Origin: Calliopsis andreniformis
Taxonomy: Eukaryota > Arthropoda > Insecta > Hymenoptera > Andrenidae
DNA length: 64,000 nt
Direction: 5' to 3'
Assembly: GCF_051401765.1 (NCBI RefSeq)
Contig: NC_135069.1
Coordinates: 11,572,501 to 11,636,500 of the forward strand
Part shown: piece by piece, positions 1 through 13,617 of the stretch
Position numbering within the stretch: the first letter of the stretch is position 1
How the letters are laid out: each line of letters opens with the position of its first letter
Translations under genes and position numbers: made by a program
Notes under the pieces: model-generated
Database searches by the model: none
The model's input: the letters and a program-made list of their open reading frames with translations, nothing else
What the model was told of the DNA's origin: nothing

Positions 1-2254
1 TGTGAGGAGTAGAGAATGTTGGTAACTATGGTAATAATGTGTGGGACAATGATGGGATAATGGTGAAAGTAAAGTGAGCTGTGATATGAAAACTATAATG
101 CATAGACGTGTGCGTGATATTGTAAAAGAGATGCAGCGTGATTATGATTTAAAATATTAAGTGACGAAATAGATTGATACTAGAATTTCGCGTGTAGTGA
201 ACAGACAATAGTTAGTTGAGAATTCGTGAAACAATTTTTATACAAAGCTAAAATATTTTATTTATATCAAAATATCTATTTATTGTAAATTTTATTTTAT
301 GTTGATTCGCAAGAAAGTTATATTTATGAATTGTGACAGGTATAATAATATTCTGCATTTGAAATTAATCGAAAAAAGTAAAAAACGTGAAACTAATTAC
401 GAAGATTAATGCATGTAATTGCATATGTTCATTAAGTAGGTGGGCATATATGTATATCTGCATTTGATACCTTCAATGTTAACTTACAATTAGAAAATTT
501 TTAAATTAAGGTCGTTTTTTATCGTCAGTAAGAATATTGTGTTTTATTCAAATTAAAATAACTAAGCGATCAAGCATATTCTTTAAAGTCGACTTTTTCT
601 AATTGAAAGTATGAATGAAATGAACACAGTACAGTCATTGATTTGAGGGAGCACATTAAATTGTCCCAAAATCATGAATTGAATAATGTTTTACGAGAAA
701 ATTAACGTGATAAATGAAAAAAATTTCCTTTAATTGTTGTCATTTATTTAACAACAGGTAGTTACTATTTCATTCTGTGGCGTAAATGGAGAAACGTTGC
801 GATAATTATGAGTTATGGAAACGACAGGGAAACTTTGTGTCCTACTACTGCAAGCATGTGTAATCAGAAATGTACAAAACTGCTACTACGCTCTAAATTA
901 ATGAGATATTTGTCGTAGTAGGGCACAAAATTTTCCAACTGATTGTACCTAACGAACCCACTAGTTGAATTGAAATATTACAAAAGGCTGCTCGAGAGCT
1001 TTTTCATTCAGAGGGGTAACTTTCAGTTTGCGAACTACTCGAATGGTCGAGATAGAGGAAGGAAGGGTGGTATATGCATTATAACCACCCTTGTAGTCTT
1101 ATGTACGATAACGAAACCGCAACAACCTATAAATCCCTAAAGTAATCATCGCGAAGTGGTGTGTCCATACATTACATATTAATAGCCACTCATTCACATT
1201 GATTTTCGGCTATCTTGATAAATATCGATTCGAAACAAAATAATGATAAGACTATAGAGTAAGAAAAATTACCTAAATAAAATTAAAGAATTTCTTTCAT
1301 AGTTTCTGAATTTTGTATTGAATAACTGTTATAGCATCATAGATATTTAAAACTTAATAATGAAAGTAGGTGTATTAATTTCCATATTCTATTTATGCTT
1401 AAATCTCTTGTACATACTGGATATTGTGAAAGAATTCGATTGATGGATTTTTTTTAAATCAGAATTTGAATTTCAAGCTTTCATTATTAGAATGAATAGT
1501 ATTAGGCTCATTTTTGGACCTATTGTACATTCGAATTCTGTTTTATTCAGGTTATTTAATACTCCAAATTACTTTTTATTCAGATCACTAGCAGTAAACG
1601 TTAAAATACAAAATCTTTTCTTATTTTTGAGACATAATCAAAATTTGTGAAACAATAAACTTTCAATAATATAAACGTATCACATCCTCGTGAAAAAATT
1701 GTCACAAGTTAAGAACTTTAAATTTTCATTTTCTCATATGGAATATCTTCTACGCATATTTATTATCAATTTTTAATTGTAAAAAAACAGATTTCTGTGA
1801 AAACTTGTATCTACGTTTATTTCATAAAACTTAGCAATTTTTGGAATAGATTTAGTCACTCAAACATAACACCATTACATTCAACTACCTTCTTTCAATG
1901 AAAAATTTATTTATAACATTTTAAAACTCTTTATCTTAAAAGAATTGAGAAATTTCTACAGGTATGTTTGACACAAAACCTCGCAAAATAATTCTATCGT
2001 TCAATACCCAAACAATATAAAACCTCTCCAATAAAACTGTATTAGCAACAAACATAAAGTAGAAATACATAACAAACATAAGGCAAAGAGGTACACAATA
2101 CTAAAAAATCATAAAGAATTAACGTTTAGTAGGTACTACACACGTACTAATTTCTCTTTCATGTATCAAATAATTACTACACAACTCATGTCATCGCGCT
2201 CAAAGTATTCTTTACAAGGGTCCAGTTCTTTTTTGGAGGATTAGGCACGGCGTT
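1..2254. other. AT-rich non-coding stretch
   Basis: No frame here looks coding. The sequence is AT-rich with many homopolymer runs. The only structure noticed is a short imperfect inverted repeat: the arm beginning GTGTCCTACTACTG near 836 pairs with the arm ending GTAGTAGGGCAC near 925, enclosing about 60 bases. It is most simply intron or intergenic DNA. Confidence 0.6.
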
Positions 2255-2770
2255 GTTCACTTGTTCAGGCCAATATTCGCAGTGTGTCGAGCGACGAAAG
2301 AAAACTCTTAGCCCCTTCGGCTGGGAACAGCGAACTTGGATACACTAATGAAAAACGACGCGAAGGGATGGTTGGTTGATACGAAAAGGTGGATGGGCAG
2401 TAGTAGAACGCGGACGAGAGCGAGCGAACGAGGTGGTGTTCATATCTGAGCGCGTGCACGAAGGGGGGCGCTTGGAACGAAGGGTGCAAGAGTAGCCTGG
2501 GTATTGTTTGAAATGCGAACACTTAGTAAAGCGGCAAGTGAAAAGGGACCAAATGAGAGAAGGAAAGAAACTTCGGTTTAGGGTATGTGTGTATTCCGAG
2601 GGGGTGGGGCGACGACGCAGAAACGAGCAAGAAAAATGCGCGTATAACCCATCCCCCCCGTCCCTTCCAGTCATCAACAAACGAGTGGTCCACAGTAAAA
2701 AGTTTTTTGCTTTAAGCATCTCAATTTTCTTGTCGGAGTATCCTCTATCCTCTTCTTCCTTACCCTGTTG
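2255..2770. other. GC-rich, CpG-containing island, function unknown
   Basis: Composition shifts sharply to GC- and purine-rich DNA with many CpG dinucleotides, then drops back to AT-rich. Overlapping open frames on both strands (for example 2345-2719 minus and 2508-2771 plus) are of similar length and give low-complexity Arg/Ser-rich translations, as expected when stop codons are rare by composition. An exon, a promoter or an enhancer are all possible; nothing decides between them. Confidence 0.4.
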
Positions 2771-4131
2771 AAACGTTAATGGAGATATTGTGGCGTTATC
2801 GCGAAATACCTGTAACTGTGAATGATTCTATTCTTCTAGTTTTTTTATCAAATTCTGTATGCAAATGTTTCACTGAAGCGTATGTTGAAATCTTTACACA
2901 GTATTCTATTATTACGAAAGTAGGGATTCTGTATATGATTGGAAAAATGATTAGATTGAATTCTATTTAAGTAGAAAAAAATAAATAATTATATTGTAAT
3001 CTGTAGTCATGGAAGTATTTTGTAAGAAACATATTTCAACAGCTTTTTAATTCAATTTTTAATTTGATCACAGTATGATATTTTCTAAATAGTATTTTAT
3101 TTTTATAATAATTCCTTTTTTACGCAAAAGAAAGAATAACTACCAATATATTAATTAGAAAGGTGCATCAAAAAGGAAGAAACATAATGTTTCGAGTGAT
3201 TGGTCGTTTATACAGGGCGCCGCCGACGATCCATCTCGAAGGCCTGAGATCCAAGAAAGGGTTGTCAACCCCCTAGGTAAACCAGCCGACGTAGCGGGAA
3301 TCTATATTTGTGGCTTTCATAAGCGTGCACGAAGGAGAAGAGAATAGCATCACGAAGCATTTTATGCATCCAAAGTGTGATAATAAGTACACGTCACTTA
3401 TGTACAGGTTATTTAACGAAAAAAGGTCTAAAAGTTGAAGGGATGATGCTACTCTCAGAGAGAAATGGAAAATGCTTCCTTGACATGCATTGTAAAATCA
3501 AATTTTTGTATTTAAAAAGTAATTTTTCATTTCTAAATATTCAGTGACAAGCTTACTAACAGTACAGCGAATTTCAATATAAAACGAAATTAAAATAAAT
3601 TTGCTTTGCAGCAGAAGTCTATATTAACAAAAAATGTTGTATTAAAAAACAGGAGGCGTAATTAATTTTAGATTGAAAGTATATCAGTTTTAAATTAATC
3701 ACTATATAAATTTGCAACTTTTAAGGATTGGTGCATTATATAAAATTGACATTTAATGATAAATATATTTACTGTCTACAGAAAAAATATTGCTATAACG
3801 ATGCTAACGAGTTTTTTTATTTTTAATATAACAAAAATAGATGCAAAGAAACACATACATTCATGGATGTCTTTCTTTTTAACACATGAAAGTTATCTAC
3901 AACAAATTCGTTGGATCATCATATCGCAATAAATAAGTACCTTCAGTTTTAATTACAGAAACTTTGTTCATATACGAGATTCATTGTTATAAGTTATTCT
4001 ATGTTCTTTAAAATATTAATTTAAGATACTAATCAACAGGTATTGGGTAGTCGTTTTGTATCATTAGCTAACCAAGAAATAGTTGTGTCCTGACGATACA
4101 AGTAATCATAATCAATTTTTGCAAATCTTGT
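2771..4131. other. AT-rich non-coding stretch with a small GC pocket
   Basis: Mostly AT-rich sequence with no coding signal. A sharply bounded GC-rich pocket at about 3215-3345 contains GGCGCCGCCGACG and CCCCCTAGG, with no open frame worth reporting. It could be a short conserved non-coding element. Confidence 0.45.
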
Positions 4132-4215
4132 TACATAAAATACATAAAATAAATATACATAAAATACATAAAATAAATATACATAAAATACATAAAATAA
4201 ATATACATAAAATAT
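4132..4215 (+). repeat. Tandem repeat, 24 bp unit, about 3.4 copies
   Basis: A unit made of TACATAAAAT followed by ACATAAAATAAATA is repeated head to tail from 4132, with a fourth partial copy that decays at about 4215. On the minus strand the repeat translates as a recurring Ile-Leu-Cys peptide, so the minus-strand frame 4112-4336 is a repeat artefact. Confidence 0.9.
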
Positions 4216-4535
4216 GTAAAAGTTTAAATGTCACGAAATGCACACAAGCAGTATTTTGACGGACGATTTCGTTGCGGCCATATGTTTTTCTTTGTTTTCC
4301 CAATGACAAGCATCGAAGATGGTCATATGATTGCAACGAGATCGTACGTCAAAATATCGCTCGTGTGCATCGAGCCTTAACCTCAGTGAGATAATCATTT
4401 GCTTTTTGGATGATACCACCGATGGATGGTTTCATAACAGGTGATGAATGGCTCTGTTAATTAGTGTGTTAATAAATATTTTGAAAAATAGAATATACGT
4501 CATAACTAATAAATAGTTGTTCGACTCATCTCCAG

Positions 4536-4910
4536 AGTGTGCGATAGCAGGTATCAAAAACTTTAAGGGGTGATTCTATATGCCAAAATAAGACAAACAT
4601 TAAGAATAACAAAATCGCGTTTTCCTTCTGAGTTATTAATGTGAAAAATACACCTAAAATGTGAAAATTGTGCCCGATTCTGTCCTTATTTTAGTACCGC
4701 CAATATGTATTAGCTAAGCAGACGCATCGATGCCAGTAGAATGGATGGAGTTTCAAGTCAGACACATTTCACGTTATTTTAGGCATTTTCTTCACACCTA
4801 AAAACTTCAATACGAAGACTCAAAGACCATTTCGAAATTCTCGGTCATCCTCTCATTTTAGCATATAGAATAACTTTTTGAAATCCCTGGCACTTATTAT
4901 CCAACACACT
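4536..4910. mobile_element. Near-palindromic MITE, family A, copy 1
   Basis: The left end AGTGTGCGATAGCAGG and the right end CCAACACACT form imperfect terminal inverted repeats. Homology between the two halves continues inward: AAGGGGTGATTCTATATGCC near the left end is matched in reverse complement by GCATATAGAATAAC at the right. The element has no coding capacity. Related copies lie at 34171-34496, 48169-48570 and 50859-51231. The structure fits a non-autonomous fold-back DNA transposon; I cannot name the parental superfamily. Confidence 0.7.
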
Positions 4911-5660
4911 GTACACATACATTTTTCTCATTATTCTAACACCTGCTATCGACCCTGCAAAAATGTCATACATTCTCCATAACGCCCTGTATATTTCTCC
5001 TGCGTAATATTCTGATCTACATATCTTTCTTGTTTACATCTTTATTTTGATCCTCCGTGGTCATTTACACTTTCAAAAATTGTCTTATTTCTCAGACACC
5101 TCGAAATAACATTAGCCGCAACACAGTGCACCTGCGGTATTGACGGCAAAAAAACGGGAATAATCTTGTAGTAGCTTCCCATTCATGCAAGTTACGGCAC
5201 GCCACGAAAACACTTATCCGGCCGTGCTTGAGTTAAATTCACCGTGACACACGATTCCGTCATACGCGCGCGCGCACTCACACGCGATTTACATACTCGT
5301 TTAACCGCGAGTCGCTGGATAACGAGAGAAACGAATGCGGGTACGTGGATTTAAGTGGCAGTTAAAAGACAAAGCGCCATTGGCTGATTAATACTGGGAG
5401 CACGCTAAAAAGATACGTTTAAAAAGCTTAGCAGAGGGTAAGGGTGGAACACGTGTGAGATGCCCATAGACCCGCCATTTTATTTTTCGGCGTGCGTGCG
5501 CGCCGCTGCTTTTCTTCCTTTTCCACCCCCTGCCACGCAGGACTAACGTCGAGAACTGCAGCTTGCCCGCGCAGCCACACGCCTCCTCTTCTATCGCCAC
5601 CGATTGCTCCACCGACTCCTTCGTGCTCGACACGCGGATCAATTTAAGCATCGAAATCGC
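4911..5660. other. GC-rich island with (CG)n tract
   Basis: From about 5090 the sequence is CpG-rich, with an alternating ACGCGCGCGCGCAC run near 5264-5280 and TTTAACCGCGAGTCGC further on. The minus-strand frame 5388-5651 is Arg/Lys/Ser-rich with no family resemblance. The island may be a promoter or enhancer. No TATA box plus initiator pair stands out. Confidence 0.4.
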
Positions 5661-8150
5661 CCTTTTCTTGGTGATTTGGAATACGGAACCACCTTCCTAT
5701 AGACTAGTAGATACAGGCTATTCTAATTGTAGGTAGATTTAGATATAGGCTGAATAGGCTAGAATCACTTTGCTAAAGCCTAGAGCGACAGATTTCAGTA
5801 GGCAACGCGGCAATTTTTGGAAAAAGTTTCGAACGGTTTTTTCAATTTCAAAGCATATTAAAAATTATATACGTGGGTGCAAATACAACTCAAGAGTAGT
5901 TAAATGTGTTAGCGTTACCAAATATGGAACACAAAGTTTCATATTCTGTTAATTTTAATTATTTCTTAAATAATAAGTATTCAAAAATTAAATAAGATAT
6001 AATTAATAATCACAGAAAATATTTTCGATTCTAGTAGTTTATGTGCTCACAATCCTCTTCCCTATCTATTCCTTTCATTATGGGGCGGTTAAACCTCACG
6101 TTTTCAGAGATAGATATCCATTGTAAACCACTAATACGCAGAAATGTATTTCCATCTTATCGATATCTATGAAAATTACATAGAATAAAGTCATCAATTG
6201 TACAAAATAATTTCATATGAAAAGATCCACTATGACCGTAAAACTGGCCACGTTGTGTCTGTGTTTTCCAACCCTAATCCACTAACGTACCACCTTCTCA
6301 GACAGACGAACAACGATATTTTGCCCAACGCGAACGGCTAGCTTTACGAAAAAAGAAAATCAGAGATAACGGCGAGATTAAATCAGTTAATCGTTCGGCA
6401 GCTTCCCGCTAAAAGGTACGTTATGCCAGTCTATAAGCTTTTTTCTTTAATTATGGCAATACGTCTGCGTCAGTTGTCAGCTGAGCCCCTCTGTTGCAGG
6501 AGCGTTCTCTCGCTCTCTTAATCCTCAATCAGTGTCGGTCTGGCCAGGACGTAGAGCCAGAACGCGGCCGTTTGCCGAATTAGCGGAACCTGAATCCTCT
6601 GGCAAATGCAAATGGTTGAGCAGGTGGTTTCATATTCCAAGGGCTGGTTGCTTCAGCCAGGTCAATGGGCGGCGTTGGTTGAACGCAAGGGGTGTCTGGA
6701 AGTCTCTCTCATTAGCAGCGACATAGCGACGCTGTACCTCCACGCTAGCAACATCGCTGGCAATTCTCTGGCTACCCTGATCGTGCTTACATTGATGCAG
6801 CTAATCATCTGGCTTCCTTTTACTACCGCTGATACCATTGCTTCGTGGAAAATTTCTTGTCCTAGTTCGATTATTGACAATTCAATACCTACCTTTAATT
6901 CTGCCAGCGGTAGGACCATAGGTCTGGAGCAGTACTTTGGGGAATCGATTATTTTAAGAGTAGGTGGTACTGCTAGGGGAGAGGTCGTCGGGATGAAAGG
7001 GAGATTTTTGTGTGAGAAGACAGCAAGAAAGGTGCATAATCGATGTAGTTTTACTTGTTAATGTTGGAAAGGTCAGTTAACTGACTCTAAGAATACGTGG
7101 TAACGATAAGACTTTCTATTAGTTGCAATGATAAGATTTTTTCTGTTAATTGCCTGTGTTGCTTTTTTCTGCGGCGAGCTCCGTACATCATATAATCTTC
7201 ATTTTATCATGTATCCCCATTAAATTCATAATAATTCTGTTTAGAAATATTTTTTTAAATAGTCTTTCAATAATTGTAAAATTTGTATACATCCACTATT
7301 TAACTTAAAAACTATAGGCTTTCCAATAGTGTGTACCGAAAATGATACATAGTGAAAATACTGCAATCTTACTGGATTAAAAGAGGGTATTTTGTTTCTT
7401 TCTAAATTGACGTTGTTTAATTATTAGATTCGAATTATTACTTGCTAGATACAATATTTGCAATTGCTGCACAATGATAATACTTTTATCGTAGGAAAAT
7501 CCTTTGCTTTTGAGTAACCAGATATGAAATACTTGTTATGTCCCTTTCAATTTATATTCCTTTTATTCCTTTTCTTTTCTGCAATGTAATAATATTACAG
7601 TATTATATTACACTGTGTGGCTGAAGAATAAATTTTCTCATAGATATCTTTGTATCTTTAATTTGGTACAGTTTCAGGGTAAATAATTATAGGTAATACC
7701 TATATTTTAAAACTCAATTTACTGTTTTCAAATAGTCAAGATCTTATTTTCGTTATCTTTCGAAATTTTAGATTTGGCAGTACAAAGTCACGCAAAGTGT
7801 ATTATCTTTTAGTATCTACTATTTTTTTTAGAAGTATAATTTCACGTACACAATAAAACTTTAAGTGCTGTAGTTTCACATACTTAGTATTTCATTACCA
7901 TGATATTTAAATCTTCGGAATTTGTACATAATTAAAGCCCTACAACAGTTATTACATTTAACGCAATAAATTGTGCCATTATTACCATTTTTTATTCGAA
8001 TATCTCGTATTAGATTCTGCTTTATTACTCCGTGCTTCTTAGTACTCTCCATCACGAATATACACATTAGCATACGAATCTTGAGTAGACCAATGAGGAT
8101 AGTAGAGAAACGAATCGATATTTCCTCGAGTGCGTTTAATACATAAAAAG
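5661..8150. other. AT-rich stretch with a moderate-GC pocket (6270-7060)
   Basis: This is mainly AT-rich intron-like DNA. Between about 6480 and 7060 the composition is balanced, and open frames occur on both strands (6606-7061 plus, 151 codons; 6662-6919 minus). Neither translation resembles a family I recognise, no clear splice-site pair flanks them, and the two overlap antisense, so I do not call a gene. Confidence 0.4.
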
Positions 8151-8910
8151 ATAGGGTTAACGACCTAGAGCAGAGTAGAACTGCCGTTTAATTACCGTCG
8201 GAATTAAATATGGCATCGACGATGCGTCTCACCGTTATTGGCAAACACGCCAGATTTCCTTTGAAGAATCGCGGGGCACTGTTTCGCGACGGAGGAGAGG
8301 GAAAAGTGCCGCTAAATATGCATCGTTCGCGGCTAGTGGTAACGTTCCGTTTGACGGAACGAATTCTGCATTAAGGGTAAGTCAATTATGTCGGCGAATC
8401 GATAATTACCGAATTAATTGGACGAGTCCTTGTCAGGCGTGTTATTGATCGGCAAGGAGCACGAGCGACAGTGTTTTTTCCCCCGCAAGAATCTCCCCAT
8501 CCGTAAAAACTTTTCCTTAAGCTTTTCCCTGTTGATCGCTGAAAGTGGTGATCGCGGGCGGAAAGCGCGGCAGCTTAATTGCCGGGGCATATCAAACGTG
8601 CCAACGTTACAAACGCGCAGCACACCCAGACCTTTCATAAAGCCTGCTTTGCTTCGGAGAGGAGCGATTCAATAGAGGACGTCAAGCAACGTTGACTCGT
8701 TATTAAAAGATTTGTGAATGGAGAGGGGGATAGAGGAGAGAGGATAAAAGAAATATAAAACGGGCATTGTAGCAGCAATTAAAGTAGCTATACGAACGGC
8801 TCGTGGTACATCATCGTCATCGACGTAACCACTAATTTGTGTTTTAACGGCGGGATCTCGAAATGCAGCGTCTCACAATCAGCGCGGCCATTATGCGGCA
8901 AGGCCCTTTC
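8151..8910. other. Balanced-GC block, possible conserved regulatory DNA
   Basis: The block is richer in GC and CpG than its surroundings and contains several ATTA/TTAATT cores of the homeodomain type, such as TTAATTACCG and GAATTAATTGG. Overlapping frames at 8414-8675 run on opposite strands and are not persuasive as coding. It is a candidate enhancer by composition only. Confidence 0.3.
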
Positions 8911-11900
8911 ATGCAATTATGAAATATCCTCCCTGTCGAATACTTCCGCATGATTATGCCTTTTCTTCGCGATCTTCTCGATTTGTTTATCAGTTATGGA
9001 AATGTATTCTTGCTTCCTCGTATTTCTTTCGTATTTCTCGTTTATTAATTTTTCGAATTATATTAAAGTATTGTGTCGCGCAAAATAACGCATTTAATTA
9101 ACGTTACTCATTTTTAAAGCGAGTTTCTTGGAAAATACTTATAACAAATACGTTGTTGTGAGGGTTTCGAAACATAGTATACGTAATTGGTTTTTATATG
9201 TACCGATGACTGTTGTGTGTATTGTTCTATTACAAATAGATAGAAGGTTCAAAAGATAAATAACGAGCAAAATTTAGTGCAAAATGTAATAAAGTAGCTA
9301 AAGAAAACGACAAACTGGAAAAAAATTAACGTACTTCCAGAGGAATGACATCACTTTGTTTTGATAATGTGTCATAAAACCCACAGAAAGAATTCTACTT
9401 TACAATATCTTCTGTTCTTAAATTTTCCTTTAACTAGATTCCTAAAACCAAGGTTTGAACAAATGTTTTGTAGATTGATTTTGCTCTATTTCGATTCATG
9501 CATGATCAATATTATTTGAGCATCACTGACCCTGCGTAGCAATATGTACATGGTCGTACTTCGAAAAATTATAATTCATTATGCATTATAAGGAGCATAA
9601 TTTAGATACTAATTGTGCCAGTAATTAAAAAAGTGATCTAATAATAAGAAAAAAAATCTAAAAATTTACACTTATCACTTATTTGCATTGTTATACACAC
9701 ATGTTGCATCGATTTACATTGTAAAATAAGTAAAAAATTCATCTATCTAAATTTTTTTATTTACAAATTAGACTCCTTTTATAAGTACTGGCACAATAAT
9801 AATTGAAGCATCTGGAATAACACGGACCTACGCCATATTGGGTTTAAACTAAAAAAAACCGACTCGAAGGTTTTCATTAAATCCTGAAATCAGGTAAACA
9901 TTTATTAATTTTTGTGTATGACTTAGCACGTTATGGACTCAGACTAACGTAAATTTTTATTAGACGGTGTGCCTAGTAAACAAAAGATCATCTTAAGGCA
10001 TGTTTCTATGTAGACACTTAAATTTTTGTTACAATGGGGTTTATGTCCTTATTACCCTGAACTTTTCACTTATAAGTTTACAATTTCATCTAGTCATAGT
10101 TTAAAATCGATGCCAGCTGTACCTCCGACATTTAATTAAATTTTCCACGGTCTGCGCTTTTGAAACGGTCACCAGTATTGTACGAATGTAGCAACAATAT
10201 TTCTGCAGATAGAAGTGAGACGTTTCAAAACCCTGAAGAAGGAGATCAAAACAAATCGGCTTTGGTTGGGCTTTCAGGAGTTCATTCCTAGGGGTGGACG
10301 GCAATGTCGAGGGGTTATTCTTAATATTTGTAAGGTTTTCATCTTATTGGAGGAAGGGAGGGACGAGCTCTCCGAAGAGGGACGGTTGCAACCCTCGAGC
10401 ATCACTGAAAATACGTAAATCCTGGATTAGAAGCGTACAGTGAAAACGCAGGATAATCTTCGCATCTCGACGAGAGTGTTCCAAATATTTGCTATCACAT
10501 TCAACGGAATTTGCATGACGCAATGAAAGCTAAACAAAATGACGGTGACGCTATTGAATTAGTCAAAGAGATTCAGTGATGTATAAGATCGATACATAGC
10601 GCAGAAATAATTTTAATAACTCAATAACATATAGGTTCCTACCTACTATATAGTTTAGCAATTCTATGACTATCTTATGGGAAAACAGATTGCACTACTT
10701 GCGTTACTGCTTCATTGATATCCATTTGCGTTCATATACTCTTAGACAAAGAATAGCAATTTTCTATAAAAATCTCTAACATACAGATTAGAAACCTTGT
10801 ATTTGATTGATATACATTTTTTGTTCATCTCCCTTGTTCTGTACAATTTGTAAAATTGAATATTAGGTAAATTCTGTCCAACTATGAAGAAAGGCAGTAA
10901 CTGCAAAAAATGTGAAGTTGAGTTTTTTGTATCTTCAGATAATCTCGAACATTTCGTGTCTTTTTTCAGTGCAAAATAATAGTAAAATATTTTTAGTAGA
11001 TGCTTTTCTCCATAGTTGGGCAGGATTGTTATATTACGTTTTATATAAGTTATCATGTAGACGGTCCCACTATTGAAAAAACGATTCTACTCTTTTGTAC
11101 GTTTTACTGACCAGAGGACTGCTGTGAGTTTCTACTCTATTTTTATATTTATTTGTTACTATGGTTATTTCTGCGAGTATTGATGCGATTGTGTTCCTGA
11201 ATATAGGATGGTGGACTGTTGAGCTTCGATTTTGGCTCCGCAGCTCATTGTTGCTATACCTCGTAATAAAATATCACATGTTCTATGTGAGACCTGTATG
11301 GTTCAATTATCGGTTTTTAGACTTGTAACTTGTTTGCAATATTCTGTTTGAAACTTCTGCCAATTAGCCACGACATCTGTATTTTTTTTAATATTGATGT
11401 ACATAGGTACAACGTAATAAATTCGTTAAAATGAATTACCAACAAGAGTATACTACAAAAATCCGAAGAAACACACAACATATCTCTAAGAAGACTTTCC
11501 AAAGTTTGAAAAATTCTCTAATTACAAGTTGGGAATTCTTGAAAAACCAAAGAAAACAGAGTATTAAATATGTCCTCACTATAGAAACAAATATATATCT
11601 ATAATTAAATGCATAAGTATATCTATTTGCACATACAATACACCTGAACATACTATATATGAATATATGCACAATATCCATGGATATACATGTATGAAAG
11701 CACAAAAGTGTACTCCCAGCGTTCAAGTTATTCCAATATCAACTCCAATACGCCCTCAGTCAGTAATACGTTTTCATAAGTGAGAAAAATATCTGAATGG
11801 GATCAGAAACGTTTGCAGGTGGTATTGTCATGATCTTCGGCAATGAAAGAGGGAAAAGGACGGTTCAGGGGGTGGTTGATTTTCCAGCGGAGAAGGTCGG

Positions 11901-13522
11901 TGGAAATATCGTGGACGGGACAACGCTTTGTAGCGGCCAAGTCCGTGAACGTGACAAATGGAAACCGGTGGCTGTTGGCAGCTCGTTCGTCGTTACCTAG
12001 CCCGAGAATGACGCCAGTGGTTGTAGTTAGCGTTGATGCTGTGTTGTCGCTGGTGTTACTCGTAGACGAAGAGGTTTAGGCTGCCCTGGGCTTACCGCGA
12101 TACAAGGCTCACGGCTACGTAACTAATTACCTGATCCTACCGTGAACAACTGAGCGAGTTCATTGGCGAGGAAAGAGACGGAAATGATGGCTGAGAGAGG
12201 TAGGGGAAAGGGAGCGCATGGGGCTGCTGTTGCTGACACCAAAGACTTCTCAACTTCCAACTGACGCTCGACTCCGTGCTAACCATAATACAACTTCGCT
12301 GCGTTATACGAATATTTCGCCGGAAACCACGGTCACTTATACACTGCGAATTTTAGCTCCAATGACTAGTGGCGGAGGAAATTGCTTTGAGTCTAAACAG
12401 TTTTTACGGAATGCCCATCCAACGTTTTCATTAGAGCTGCTTATTTTAATTGTGGAAGGAGAAAGAGAAAATAACGTTTTGATATTTTGTATTTCGTTTG
12501 TTTTTACTTCAAGTTGATACTTGTGTCGAGAAACACTCATTCTGTCATTGTATCAGTGTCGTTTCATTTGTATCTACAACAAATAATTGGTTTATTGGTA
12601 GCGAGACAACGAGTTTGTATTTTGTATGTTGTAACTTTTTCTTGACAATATATATGTCCATTTCTTTTGAATACTTTTGAAGAAGTTCTCTGTAATATAT
12701 TACAGGAAATGTATATGTGTAGATATCTATGGCGAAAAGCGTACTTTATTATTGAGATTTAATATCTACGATATTAAAAATAGTATAAAATGTCGTAAGT
12801 TAAATAAATAACACGTCATGTGTTTGTAGAATAGTATTCAAAAATTTTTAGAATTATACTTCCTAAATAGTAGGGGTATCATATGATCCTAACTTGAATC
12901 CTTAAAATGGCGAAGAGATTACTGATAAAATGATTAATTATAATTTATTCACTACTGCCCAAGTTTTAATCCCTTGTTAGCAATTGGTTGCTAAGCACTC
13001 TGTGCTTTTTACGGGAAACTTATTATGGGAATGCTTACTTATTTCATCATCCTCTTTCATGTTCGTAACATACAGTAAGATCTCAATTAACCAGCTTAAT
13101 ATGAGTATTACAATTAAACCTGTAGCACACTCTTGATGACGAACCTTATTGCTTATACTAGCTTACTATTAAATTATAGCTCAAGATTGAATGTTCTATA
13201 GTACTCTAATTATTATTAGACTATATAGCATTAATCCTAAATAAGAAAACACCTGCACATAATTAAGACAGGGTTAATTGAAATTTTACTGTCACTACTT
13301 TTGCATTTAACAGACTCTACGACCTAGTGTATCTTTTTAATTAAGTATGCTCAGTCATATTTAGTTCATACCATGCACATATAATCAACTCAAGCTTGTT
13401 CATATTACTACAAATGCATCAGCAATTTAACTAACTGCTCGTAGTCTGAAGTTTCAAGGATTAGTTAAATTTATGATGCTACTATAAGGAAGTACTCAAC
13501 GTTATTTTTAAACCAATTCGTC
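8911..13522. other. Long AT-rich non-coding stretch
   Basis: No supported gene. Two pockets of more balanced composition lie at about 10090-10430 (which contains a hairpin) and 11790-12230. In the second, a 67-codon ATG frame at 11797-12000 exists but matches nothing I recognise, and an overlapping frame of similar length runs in another register. Confidence 0.5.
10158..10230. other. Hairpin-forming inverted repeat
   Basis: TTTTGAAACG at 10158-10167 is the exact reverse complement of CGTTTCAAAA at 10221-10230. Inside it, TATTGT at 10176-10181 pairs with ACAATA at 10194-10199. The 3' side carries about 13 more unpaired bases than the 5' side, so it folds with a large asymmetric bulge and is a poor microRNA precursor. 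Confidence 0.4.
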
Positions 13523-13617
13523 TAGGTGCATTCTAACTTCACGTGATCGAAGACTTCATTTAGCTATGCTATGAAAATTTCAAAGTGTCGTCATCATCTT
13601 AAGTTAGAATGCACCTA
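13523..13617. other. Hairpin with perfect 17 bp stem, pre-miRNA-sized
   Basis: TAGGTGCATTCTAACTT at 13523-13539 is the exact reverse complement of AAGTTAGAATGCACCTA at 13601-13617. Past a small internal mismatch the stem resumes with TGAT opposite ATCA and further imperfect pairing, giving a 95-base hairpin. Size and pairing resemble a microRNA precursor, but a tiny MITE relic would look the same. I do not recognise a known mature miRNA in either arm. Confidence 0.45.

Noticed and set aside
6606..7061. 151-codon plus-strand frame
   Set aside because: An antisense frame of 85 codons overlaps it, no family resemblance was found, and no supporting splice or promoter signals were seen.
10158..10230. 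microRNA precursor
   Set aside because: The pairing is interrupted by a large asymmetric bulge, unlike a Drosha substrate; kept only as a hairpin.
11797..12000. 67-codon ATG frame
   Set aside because: No recognisable family and a comparable frame in another register (11843-12079).
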